Positions 1 to 6,345 of a stretch of DNA of 13,863 nucleotides are shown here, piece by piece. The stretch comes from Solirubrobacterales bacterium (GTDB lineage Bacteria; Actinomycetota; Thermoleophilia; Solirubrobacterales; Solirubrobacteraceae), in assembly GCA_017354065.1 (NCBI GenBank), contig JAFMRN010000029.1, positions 1-13,863 on the forward strand, read 5' to 3'. The position numbers were made by a program, and so were the translations under genes. How positions within the stretch are numbered: the first letter of the stretch is position 1; every line of letters begins with the position of its first letter. A model generated the notes under the pieces. That model had not been told where the DNA came from. It saw nothing but the letters and a program-made list of their open reading frames with translations, and ran no database searches.

Positions 1-2904
1 GGCCGGCACGTAGGCGTCTACGTTGATGTCGAGGCGCACCGGCTCCCAGTCCTCGGCGGCCTCCGCATCATCGGAGGACATCGCCTGCACGGCCTCATCG
101 AGCATCTGCATGTACAGCTCAAAGCCGAGCGCCGCCACGTGGCCGGACTGCTCGTCACCGAGCAGATCGCCGGCACCGCGGATCTCCAGGTCGCGCATCG
201 CGACCTTGAAGCCGGACCCGAGCTCGGTGTAGTCGCTGAGCGCCGCCAGGCGCTGGCCCGCGTCGTTGGTCAGCGCCGCGGCCGAGGGGTACAGCAGGTA
301 GGCGTAGGCACGCTCGCGCGAGCGTCCCACGCGACCGCGGATCTGGTACAGCTGGGACAGGCCGAAGGTGTCGGCCCGCTCGACTATCAGCGTGTTGGCA
401 TGGGGAATGTCGATCCCCGACTCGATGATCGAGGTCGACACCAGCACGTCGGCGTCACCGCGCAGGAAGCTGAGCATCCGCTGCTCAAGCTCCTTCTCCT
501 CCATCTGCCCGTGGGCCACGGCGAAGCTCATCTCGGGACACAGTGCCCGCAGGCGCTCAGCCGTCTCATCGATGTCATCGACGCGGTTGTGCAGGAAGAA
601 GGCCTGGCCGCCGCGCTCATGCTCGCGCACCAGCGCGCGCTTGACCAGCTCCTCGTCGTACTCGCCGACATAGGTCTTGACCGGGCGGCGGCCCTCCGGC
701 GCGGTCTCAATCACGGTGATGTCACGGATGCCCGCCATCGACATCTGCAGCGTCCGCGGGATCGGGGTCGCGGACATCGCGATCACATCGACCTTCAGCT
801 TCAGCTGGCGCAGCAGCTCCTTCTGCTTGACGCCGAAGCGCTGCTCCTCATCGACGATCAACAGCCCCAGGTCCTTGGCCCGGACGTCGCGGCTGAGCAG
901 CCGGTGGGTGCCGACCAGGATGTCCACCTCACCCTTGCTGAAGCGCTCAATCGCTGCCTTCTGCTCCGCCGCCGGCCGGAACCGCGAGACGTGCTCGATC
1001 TTCACCGGGTAGTCCTTCAACCGCTCGGCGAAGGTGCCGTAGTGCTGCTGGGCGAGGATCGTCGTCGGCACCAGCACCAGCACCTGCTTGTCGTCCTGGA
1101 CCGCCTTGAACGCGGCCCGCAGCGCGACCTCGGTCTTGCCGTACCCGACGTCACCGCAGATCAGCCGGTCCATCGGCCGCGGCGCTTCCATGTCGGCCTT
1201 GACGAACTCAATCGCGTCGGCCTGATCGGGCGTCTCCTGGTAGGGGAAGGCGTCCTCAAACTCGCGCTGCCAGTCACTGTCGGAGGAGAAGCTGAAACCC
1301 TGGCGGCGCTTGCGCTCGGCGTACAGGTTCAGCAGCTCCCCGGCCAAAGCCTGGGCGGCCTTGCGCGCACGGGATTTGATCGTCTCCCAGCGGGTGCCGC
1401 CGAGCTTCGACAGCGACGGATCGGCGCCGCCCATGTAACGGCTGATCTTCGCGAGCTGCTCAACCGGCATGAACACGCGGTCCGAGCCGGCGTACTCGAG
1501 CGTCAGGTAGTCGCGCGTCGTGCCCGCGACGGTCTTCGTGTCAAAGCCGGCGAAGCGCGCGACACCGTGGTCCTCGTGCACGATGATGTCCCCGGAGCGC
1601 AGCTCCGTGAAGGAGCGCAGCACCCCGCGCTTAGAGACGCTCGGTGCCTCCCGGCGGCGGCGGATCAGCCGCTGCTCCGGGATCACCGCGAGCTTGAACT
1701 GGGGCGCGACGAAACCCTCGGCCAGCCGGGCTTGGGCGAAGTACAGCGCGCCCCCATCGCCGGTTCCGAGCCCAAAGCCGGAACCGGCGTCGAGCCAGCT
1801 CAATTTCATCCGCCCGAGGTTGTAGGCGGCGCGGTCACCCTCGCCCCTGACCGGCCAGGTGACGACCGTGCGGTAGCCCGAGCGGGTCAGCTTCTCAAGC
1901 TCGGGCTCGGCGGCGCGGATGTCCTTGGCGGCGACGTCGGCTGACTGGCCGCGGAACTGGAAGGGCTGATCCTGGTCGATGCTGGAGAGCCGGATCCGTG
2001 CACGCGCGTCGATCGCCTCGGTAACCGTCTCGGGCGCCAGGTACAGGTGGTGGGCGTCGGCGTCGTGGAAGGCGGCCGTGACGTCCTGGAAGTGGTCCGC
2101 CAGCGCGGGCGCGAGCTCCTCCTCCGCGGCCAGGATCACGGGCGCGTCGGTCAGGTCGAGGAACGACTTGAAGTCGTCGACGGGCAGCAGCTCCGCGATG
2201 TCGCCGTGGTCGAGCTCCGCCAGCTCGCGGTACTCGGGCCCAAGCTCCGCGGCGGGCGAGATCTCAACTGATTCCAGCTCCTCGAGCCCGCGCTGGGTGA
2301 AGGTCGAGAACGCGCGGATCGTCTCGATCTCGTCGCCGAACAGGTCGATCCGCACGGCGCGGTCCTCGGTCGCGGGGAATACGTCGAGAATGTCGCCGCG
2401 GATCGCGAACTGGCCGCGGTCCTCGACCTGGTCGACGCGCTCATAGCCGGCGTTCGCCAGGTCCTCGGCGGTCTCTGACAGGTCCATCAGCTCGCCCTTG
2501 GTGATCGTGAACCCGTGCGGGCGCAGGCTCGGGTCCGGGACCTTCTCCGACAGCGCGACTGCGGAGACGACCACCACCGGCGCGTCGCCATCGAGCAGCG
2601 CGTCGAGCGCCGCGATCCGCTGTCCGATCAGGTGCGCCGGCGGGTTCAGGTGGGACTCATAGGTGACCCCGCGGCTCGGGTAGTAGCGGACCTTGCGCGG
2701 CTTCAGCCAGGCGCGCAGGCTGGCGGCGAGGTCACGCGCGTGGCGGTCATCGCCGGCTACGACAAGCAGCGGCTTGTTTCGGTCGGCCAGCGCCGCGATC
2801 AGGAACGGGCGCAGGCTGGCGGCGACAAACGCGCGGCCTCCGTCCTTTGCCAGGGTGCCCGTCTGGGGATCGAGATCCGCCTGGCTAAGGAGCGCTGAGA
2901 GCAT
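1..2904 (-). CDS. mfd: Transcription-repair coupling factor Mfd (C-terminus cut by window edge)
   Basis: Mfd is a DNA translocase that removes RNA polymerase stalled at lesions and recruits UvrA. The visible 968 residues read without interruption. The N-terminal UvrB-like region includes RGDILDVF (169-176). The RNA-polymerase-interacting domain begins near residue 435 (GDIIVHEDHGVARF). The superfamily 2 helicase core has Walker A GDVGYGKT (584-591), the DEEQ box (685-688), an MSATPIPRT segment, and motif VI QIRGRVGRSRERA (near 853). The last residues, LDINVDAYVP, match the start of the C-terminal TRCF domain, so roughly the last 100-200 residues lie outside the window. The ATG start at 2904 lies inside the end of pth, giving a 20-bp overlap. 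No good ribosome binding site precedes it, so translation is probably coupled to pth. Identification is secure; only the exact start is slightly uncertain. Confidence 0.96.
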   Translation of the reverse strand, partial: MLSALLSQADLDPQTGTLAKDGGRAFVAASLRPFLIAALADRNKPLLVVAGDDRHARDLAASLRAWLKPRKVRYYPSRGVTYESHLNPPAHLIGQRIAALDALLDGDAPVVVVSAVALSEKVPDPSLRPHGFTITKGELMDLSETAEDLANAGYERVDQVEDRGQFAIRGDILDVFPATEDRAVRIDLFGDEIETIRAFSTFTQRGLEELESVEISPAAELGPEYRELAELDHGDIAELLPVDDFKSFLDLTDAPVILAAEEELAPALADHFQDVTAAFHDADAHHLYLAPETVTEAIDARARIRLSSIDQDQPFQFRGQSADVAAKDIRAAEPELEKLTRSGYRTVVTWPVRGEGDRAAYNLGRMKLSWLDAGSGFGLGTGDGGALYFAQARLAEGFVAPQFKLAVIPEQRLIRRRREAPSVSKRGVLRSFTELRSGDIIVHEDHGVARFAGFDTKTVAGTTRDYLTLEYAGSDRVFMPVEQLAKISRYMGGADPSLSKLGGTRWETIKSRARKAAQALAGELLNLYAERKRRQGFSFSSDSDWQREFEDAFPYQETPDQADAIEFVKADMEAPRPMDRLICGDVGYGKTEVALRAAFKAVQDDKQVLVLVPTTILAQQHYGTFAERLKDYPVKIEHVSRFRPAAEQKAAIERFSKGEVDILVGTHRLLSRDVRAKDLGLLIVDEEQRFGVKQKELLRQLKLKVDVIAMSATPIPRTLQMSMAGIRDITVIETAPEGRRPVKTYVGEYDEELVKRALVREHERGGQAFFLHNRVDDIDETAERLRALCPEMSFAVAHGQMEEKELEQRMLSFLRGDADVLVSTSIIESGIDIPHANTLIVERADTFGLSQLYQIRGRVGRSRERAYAYLLYPSAAALTNDAGQRLAALSDYTELGSGFKVAMRDLEIRGAGDLLGDEQSGHVAALGFELYMQMLDEAVQAMSSDDAEAAEDWEPVRLDINVDAYVPA

Positions 2905-3472
2905 TCGTATCCGAGTCTAGGATCAGCTTTTCGGCAGCGTCGGCGCCGGCGTCGATCAGCGCCTGGACCTCTGATTTGGGCTGGCGCCAGCGGCCGAGCA
3001 CGTAGGCGGCCACGATCTCCGGGTCGGTGCTGTCAGGGCGTCCGACGCCGAGCCGGATACGGTGGAAATCGGCGGTCCCGAGCTGGGCCTTCAGCGACTT
3101 CAGGCCGTTGTGTCCGGCCAGGCCGCCGCCGAACTTGGTGCGCACCTCACCGAACGGGGTGTCGATCTCGTCGTGGCACACGAGGATCCGGTCGGGCTCG
3201 ACGCGCAGCTCGCCGCGGGCCGGTGAGACCGACTTACCGGACTCGTTCATGTAGGTCTGCGGCAGGAGTACCGCGACACCTATCTTTGGGGGACCGCCTA
3301 TGAGTGCGGTCCCCTGGGTGATCAAGCCGCGGTAGCGCTGCTTGGCCTTGGGCAGCTCCCAGCGCGCGGCAAGCGCGTTGGCGACGTCTGCGCCGACGTT
3401 GTGCGGGGTGCCCTGGTACTTGGCTCCGGGGTTGCCGAGCCCAACCACCAGCCAGTCGATCTGACCCGACAT
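2885..3472 (-). CDS. pth: Peptidyl-tRNA hydrolase
   Basis: Pth releases peptides from peptidyl-tRNAs that drop off the ribosome, so the tRNA can be reused; it acts in the cytosol. The 195-residue product has the family's usual length. It shows GLGNPG (N14), the catalytic histidine in TPHNVG (H24), QTYMNESG (N76), the HDEID motif (H100, D101) and GHNGL (N122). These correspond to the E. coli Asn10, His20, Asn68, Asp93 and Asn114 set, so the active site looks intact. It lies about 18 bp downstream of rplY on the same strand, and its stop codon is 20 bp inside mfd, which indicates one transcript. No strong Shine-Dalgarno precedes the ATG; coupling to rplY is likely. Confidence 0.97.
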   Translation of the reverse strand: MSGQIDWLVVGLGNPGAKYQGTPHNVGADVANALAARWELPKAKQRYRGLITQGTALIGGPPKIGVAVLLPQTYMNESGKSVSPARGELRVEPDRILVCHDEIDTPFGEVRTKFGGGLAGHNGLKSLKAQLGTADFHRIRLGVGRPDSTDPEIVAAYVLGRWRQPKSEVQALIDAGADAAEKLILDSDTNALSAP

Positions 3473-3490
3473 GCTGCCGGGGCGCAGTGG

Positions 3491-4147
3491 CTACTCGTCG
3501 TCCTCTGACGCGGCTTCTTCGCCGTCAGACTCTTCGCCGACCAGCTCGGTCTCGGTCTCGATCTCGTCGTCGGCCTGGCGGCTGGCGCGTGAGGCGGTGA
3601 TCGTCACGACCGCGGCCTCCTCGTCGCCGATCAGCGTGACGCCGGTGGGGACCTGGATCGCAGCCTGGGTCACGGTCTCGCCGACCTCCAGGGTCGAGAC
3701 GTCGACGCTGAGGCTCTCAGGGATCTCGTTCGGCAGCGCCTCCACGGTCACCTCGCGCGCGATGTGCTCCAAGACGCCGCCCTGCTTGATGCCGGGTGCG
3801 TCCTCGGCGCCGGTCAGCTCCAGGGTCACCTGGGTCTGGATCGCCTCTTTGAGGTTGACGCGGAGCAGGTCGAGATGCGTGGTTGAGCCGGTCACGGGGT
3901 GACGGATCAGCTCCTTGAGCACGACCGGCGTGGCCTTCCCGCCGTCGATCTGGAGGTCCAGCACGGCGCCGGCGCTGGCCAGCGTGTTGCGCAGCTCGCG
4001 CGCGTTGATCGAGAAGGGAACGGGCTCCTCGCCACCGCCGTAAACGATTCCTGGGACAAGTCCTGTGCGGCGCAGCCGGCGATTCTCCCGGGAGTTGGAG
4101 GATTCGCGGCGCGAGGCGGCCAGGACAGCTGAAGACTGATCGGACAT
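3491..4147 (-). CDS. rplY: 50S ribosomal protein L25 / general stress protein Ctc
   Basis: This L25/TL5/Ctc-family protein binds 5S rRNA in the large ribosomal subunit. The 218-residue product has the N-terminal 5S-binding domain (ASRRESSNSRENRRLRRTG, then VPGIVYGGGEEPVPF, then KELIRHPVTGSTTHLDLLRV). It also has the C-terminal TL5-type beta domain (residues about 95-185) that distinguishes the Ctc type from the short E. coli L25. The last 30 residues are a strongly acidic tail rich in Glu and Asp, common in Ctc-type proteins and of unknown role. It is the first gene of the rplY-pth-mfd unit. The ATG has no Shine-Dalgarno; a TACCAT hexamer ends 10 nt upstream of it, suggesting a very short leader. 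Confidence 0.95.
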   Translation of the reverse strand: MSDQSSAVLAASRRESSNSRENRRLRRTGLVPGIVYGGGEEPVPFSINARELRNTLASAGAVLDLQIDGGKATPVVLKELIRHPVTGSTTHLDLLRVNLKEAIQTQVTLELTGAEDAPGIKQGGVLEHIAREVTVEALPNEIPESLSVDVSTLEVGETVTQAAIQVPTGVTLIGDEEAAVVTITASRASRQADDEIETETELVGEESDGEEAASEDDE

Positions 4148-4157
4148 GAGGACGACG

Positions 4158-4163
4158 ATGGTA
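4158..4163 (-). promoter_or_regulatory. Candidate -10 element (TACCAT) for rplY
   Basis: TACCAT fits the actinobacterial -10 pattern TANNNT and leaves 10 nt to the rplY ATG, placing the predicted transcript start about 4 nt before the start codon. No good -35 is seen at the matching distance. A perfect TTGACA on the same strand (4220-4215) lies too far upstream to pair with it. Support comes mainly from the same arrangement recurring at other genes in the window. Confidence 0.35.
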
Positions 4164-4227
4164 GCGGGAGATTTCGGGGCCTATGGCCCGGAAGCGGACA
4201 CGTCGATCAAGCGGTGTCAAATCCTGC

Positions 4228-4249
4228 TTGTTAGAGGTACCCTTAACAA
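4228..4249 (+). promoter_or_regulatory. 22-bp near-perfect palindrome overlapping the candidate promoter of the 112-aa gene
   Basis: The segment has outer half-sites TTGTTA (4228-4233) and TAACAA (4244-4249) around a GGTACC core (4236-4241). Eighteen of 22 positions are self-complementary and the four mismatches are symmetric. It ends directly against the ATG at 4250. It also contains TACCCT (4238-4243), a TANNNT hexamer 6 nt before the ATG, as expected for a leaderless transcript. A dimeric repressor bound here would block that promoter. The symmetry and position are seen; the operator role is inferred. Confidence 0.45.
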
Positions 4250-4588
4250 ATGTCCGAAGTTCAGCTGCTCGCATGGCTGATGGGGATCCATCTGATCGGT
4301 TTCATCGCCGTCGGAGCGCTCCTGATCCCAACCCTGCGGGATGACCAAAACCCGCCCGAGGACTCGGACTCCGGAACGGATGACGGCTGGGGCAACCTGC
4401 CCAACTCCGAGAAGCCTGACCCGCGCGGCTGGCCCGGAGGCGGCATCCCGCTGCCCGACGCCGAACAATCACGGATCCGGTTCCGTGGACCCGGACGCCT
4501 GGCAGACAAAGTTCCCTCGCACCAGCGGCGACCTGTGCGAGATCCGGAGCGTGCGCCGGTGCCCCGGCGTACGCCCTCGCGTCACTGA
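4250..4588 (+). CDS. Small single-span membrane-anchored protein with Pro/Arg-rich tail, function unknown
   Basis: The 112-residue product is not assigned to a named family. Residues about 5-29 (LLAWLMGIHLIGFIAVGALL) form one hydrophobic helix right at the N-terminus with few positive charges before it. An acidic, Gly/Pro-rich linker follows (DDQNPPEDSDSGTDDGWG), then a segment around residues 63-88 (GGGIPLPDAEQSRIRFRGPG) and a basic, proline-rich end. From memory, a similar 'PLPDAe..R.R.rg.GrLaD' stretch occurs in other Thermoleophilia small proteins, which would make it a conserved lineage-specific family; this was not checked. The start is the ATG directly after the palindrome; there is no ribosome binding site, and the gene is probably leaderless. 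It is divergent from rplY and 41 bp upstream of the DUF4235 gene. Confidence 0.75.
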   Translation: MSEVQLLAWLMGIHLIGFIAVGALLIPTLRDDQNPPEDSDSGTDDGWGNLPNSEKPDPRGWPGGGIPLPDAEQSRIRFRGPGRLADKVPSHQRRPVRDPERAPVPRRTPSRH

Positions 4589-4613
4589 GGGGCCGATCCG
4601 TTCCCAAGATCGC

Positions 4614-4619
4614 TAGTGT
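4614..4619 (+). promoter_or_regulatory. Candidate -10 element (TAGTGT) for the DUF4235 gene
   Basis: TAGTGT matches TANNNT and leaves 10 nt to the ATG at 4630. If it is a -10, transcription starts near 4626 and the GTG at 4618 cannot be the start codon, which favours the ATG. No clear -35 is visible. Confidence 0.3.
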
Positions 4620-4629
4620 GCGCCAGCAC

Positions 4630-4950
4630 ATGCGTTCACTGCTGTTGCCCTTCACGTTCATCGTGAAGTTCATTGGAAAGAAGCTGGGCAAGAAAGCCTT
4701 CGCCGGTATCTGGGAGAAGCTCGGTGAGGACGAGCTGCCTGCCAAGCCGATGGCCGGCCACCAGAAGCTGGCCTACGTGTTCTTCGTGAACGCGCTGCAG
4801 GCCGGGATCATCACCGGCGTCGCCTCGGTGTTCGATCAGGTCGTCAGCCGGGTCTTCCACTACTTCTTCGGCGCCTGGCCGGGCAAGCCGCTGCCCGACG
4901 AGGAGACCGAGCAGCAACTGGCGGCCGCCGAGCAGGCGAACGCCGCTTAG
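4630..4950 (+). CDS. DUF4235 family small membrane protein
   Basis: The 106-residue product resembles the actinobacterial DUF4235 family of unknown function: a short N-terminal hydrophobic stretch (LLLPFTFIVKFIGKKLGKKAF), a WEKLGEDE linker, a helix around residues 43-70 (KLAYVFFVNALQAGIITGVA) and the typical ending near a WPGK motif, followed by an Ala/Glu-rich tail. It is probably an integral or membrane-associated protein. A GTG at 4618 would add four residues (MRQH). The ATG at 4630 is preferred because family members usually begin close to the hydrophobic stretch and a candidate -10 overlaps the GTG. The stop codon overlaps that of the convergent gene at 4947-5213. Family assignment is from pattern recall. 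Confidence 0.8.
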   Translation: MRSLLLPFTFIVKFIGKKLGKKAFAGIWEKLGEDELPAKPMAGHQKLAYVFFVNALQAGIITGVASVFDQVVSRVFHYFFGAWPGKPLPDEETEQQLAAAEQANAA

Positions 4951-4955
4951 CGGCG
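4941..4955. other. Hairpin holding the overlapping stop codons of two convergent genes
   Basis: CGCCGC (4941-4946) and GCGGCG (4950-4955) pair perfectly around a TTA loop. The plus-strand DUF4235 gene stops with TAG (4948-4950) and the minus-strand membrane gene with TAA (4949-4947), so both stops sit in or beside the loop. The stem is short and no T-run follows in either direction, so a bidirectional terminator is possible but weakly supported. Confidence 0.35.
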
Positions 4956-5213
4956 CCGCCACCAGACACGCGCGACGGCGGCTGCGATCAGCAGGCCGGC
5001 GGCCACGAACCAGGGGATCGGCTTGTCGATTCCCGAGACTGCGGTCAGCACCGCGATCGCCGCACCGGCCAGCAGCACGCCGACCGTCGCGGCACCGGTG
5101 CCGCGGTCTTGAGCGAGCCACACCACGAGCGCGAGCCCGAATACGGGAAGGACCAGGCCATAGAGCGTGAAGGCCGCTGCGATGAAGGAGCCGAGCAGCA
5201 GCCCTGCGAGCAA
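4947..5213 (-). CDS. Small integral membrane protein, about three transmembrane helices, function unknown
   Basis: The 88-residue product is almost entirely hydrophobic. Predicted spans lie at roughly residues 2-33 (possibly a hairpin: LAGLLLGSFIAAAFTLYG then LVLPVFGLALVVWLA), 40-60 (ATVGVLLAGAAIAVLTAV) and 67-83 (PWFVAAGLLIAAAVARV). It ends in WWRRR, which suggests a cytoplasmic C-terminus. No family is recognised. The start is a TTG 22 bp after the prs stop codon; no ATG or GTG is available in frame nearby, so initiation is likely coupled to prs. The reading frame upstream of the TTG also looks protein-like (NWRRFAAG), so the true start could be non-standard. It is the last gene of the prs unit and converges on DUF4235 with overlapping stops. 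Confidence 0.65.
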   Translation of the reverse strand: MLAGLLLGSFIAAAFTLYGLVLPVFGLALVVWLAQDRGTGAATVGVLLAGAAIAVLTAVSGIDKPIPWFVAAGLLIAAAVARVWWRRR

Positions 5214-5235
5214 CCCGGCCGCGAACCGGCGCCAG

Positions 5236-6282
5236 TTAAAAGAGCTGATTCTCTCCGCCGAAGACGTCGCTGACCGAGCCGTCGGTGAAGATCTGGCGGA
5301 TCGAGCTGGTCAGCAGGTCGGCGCAAGACAGCACCTTGATGTTGTCCGGGGCGCCCGGACGCAGCGGGACCGTGTCAGTCACGACAATCTCCTCGAAGCC
5401 GGCCGAGCTGAGGTTCTCAAATGCCTTGCCCGAGAACAGGCCGTGGGTCGCGGCGGCGTAGACACGGCTGGCGCCGGCGTCAAGCACGGCGTGAGCGGCC
5501 GCCTTCAGCGTCCCGGCCGTGTCGATGATGTCGTCGACCAGCAGCGCCGTCTTGCCCTTCACGTCGCCGATCACGTAGTTGATCTCGGCCACCTGCTGAG
5601 CGGGGCGCTCCTTGTTCAGGATCGCGAGGTCAGCGCCCATCTTCGCCGCGAAGCGCTTGTTCAGCTTCACGCGGCCCGCGTCCGGCGCGACCACGACCAG
5701 ATCTTCGAGCCCGAGGTCGGTGAAGTACTGGGTCAGGATGAACATCGCGGTCATGTGATCACAGGGCTTCTGGAAGAAGCCCTGGATCTGGCCGGAGTGC
5801 AGGTCCATCGTCAGGATCCGGTCGATGCCCGCCCCTTCCAGCATCCGCGCGACCATCCGCGAGCTGATCGGCTCACGCGGCGCTGACTTCTTGTCCTGGC
5901 GGCTGTACCCGTACCAGGGCGTGACCGCGATCACGCGGTGCGCGGAACCGCCGACGGCCGCGTCGACCATCGTCATCAGCTCCATCAGCGCGTCGTTGGT
6001 CGTCAGCCCCTCTTCAGGGTTGCCGATCGTCGGCTGCACGATGAACACGTCGGCGCCGCGGACCGACTCGTCCAGACGGCTGTAGACCTCGCCGTTGGCG
6101 AACGTCTTGGTCGTGACGGGGGACAGCCCGATCCCCAGCTTGTCCGCGATCCGCGCACCCAGCGCGGGGTTCGCGCGGCCGGTTACGAGCAGCAGTCGCT
6201 TGTCGTTTTCAAACCGGATGTCGTCGCTCCCCAGGCTGGCGCTATATCCGCTTGGCTCAGAAACCGATCCCAGCAGGCTCAT
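5236..6282 (-). CDS. prs: Ribose-phosphate pyrophosphokinase (PRPP synthetase)
   Basis: Prs makes 5-phosphoribosyl diphosphate from ribose 5-phosphate and ATP, feeding purine, pyrimidine, His, Trp and NAD synthesis. The 348-residue product has GRANPALGARIADKLG near the N-terminus, FANGEVYSRLDESVRG, the ATP-binding region TPWYGYSRQDKK, the catalytic DLHSGQIQGFF, VVAPDAGRVK and the PRPP-binding loop LLVDDIIDTAGT (about 247-258). It is longer than typical bacterial Prs (about 310-330), mainly through a 28-residue N-terminal extension before KRLLLVTGRANP. The start at 6282 is supported by an AGGA 10 nt upstream and by TAGGAT 9 nt upstream of the ATG. It lies 51 bp after glmU, the classical actinobacterial pair, and may use both read-through and its own promoter. 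Confidence 0.96.
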   Translation of the reverse strand: MSLLGSVSEPSGYSASLGSDDIRFENDKRLLLVTGRANPALGARIADKLGIGLSPVTTKTFANGEVYSRLDESVRGADVFIVQPTIGNPEEGLTTNDALMELMTMVDAAVGGSAHRVIAVTPWYGYSRQDKKSAPREPISSRMVARMLEGAGIDRILTMDLHSGQIQGFFQKPCDHMTAMFILTQYFTDLGLEDLVVVAPDAGRVKLNKRFAAKMGADLAILNKERPAQQVAEINYVIGDVKGKTALLVDDIIDTAGTLKAAAHAVLDAGASRVYAAATHGLFSGKAFENLSSAGFEEIVVTDTVPLRPGAPDNIKVLSCADLLTSSIRQIFTDGSVSDVFGGENQLF

Positions 6283-6291
6283 TCGTAAGGC

Positions 6292-6297
6292 ATCCTA
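6292..6297 (-). promoter_or_regulatory. Candidate -10 element (TAGGAT) for prs
   Basis: TAGGAT matches TANNNT exactly 9 nt before the prs ATG, the same spacing as at glmU and the phosphorylase gene. It lies between the glmU stop hairpin and prs, so prs may have its own near-leaderless transcript. The AGGA inside it could alternatively serve as a ribosome binding site on a longer transcript. No canonical -35 is seen. Confidence 0.4.
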
Positions 6298-6323
6298 GGG
6301 CTTGGCCTTGACAAATGACTGCC

Positions 6324-6345
6324 GAGCAGGCCTCTAGGCCTGCTC
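6324..6345 (-). terminator. Perfect 9-bp inverted repeat with the glmU stop codon in its loop
   Basis: GAGCAGGCC (6324-6332) and GGCCTGCTC (6337-6345) are perfect complements around TCTA, and the minus-strand TAG stop of glmU (6336-6334) is in the loop. No T-run follows on the minus strand, so this is not a textbook intrinsic terminator. Such GC-rich hairpins without a U tract often end transcripts in actinobacteria, or may protect the 3' end. A terminator here would separate glmU from prs. Confidence 0.4.

Noticed and set aside
139..1944. A 601-codon plus-strand reading frame opposite mfd
   Set aside because: It is antisense to an intact mfd whose motifs are all present; its composition (Arg-, Gly-, Leu-, Asp-rich, no motif) is that of a shadow frame in GC-rich DNA.
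4215..4220. Perfect minus-strand TTGACA as a -35 for rplY
   Set aside because: There is no acceptable -10 at 16-19 bp spacing, and the likely -10 (TACCAT) is too far downstream.
6280..6293. Four-codon upstream ORF (MPYE) whose stop overlaps the prs start
   Set aside because: It is very short, it overlaps the candidate -10 TAGGAT, and the predicted transcript would start after its ATG.
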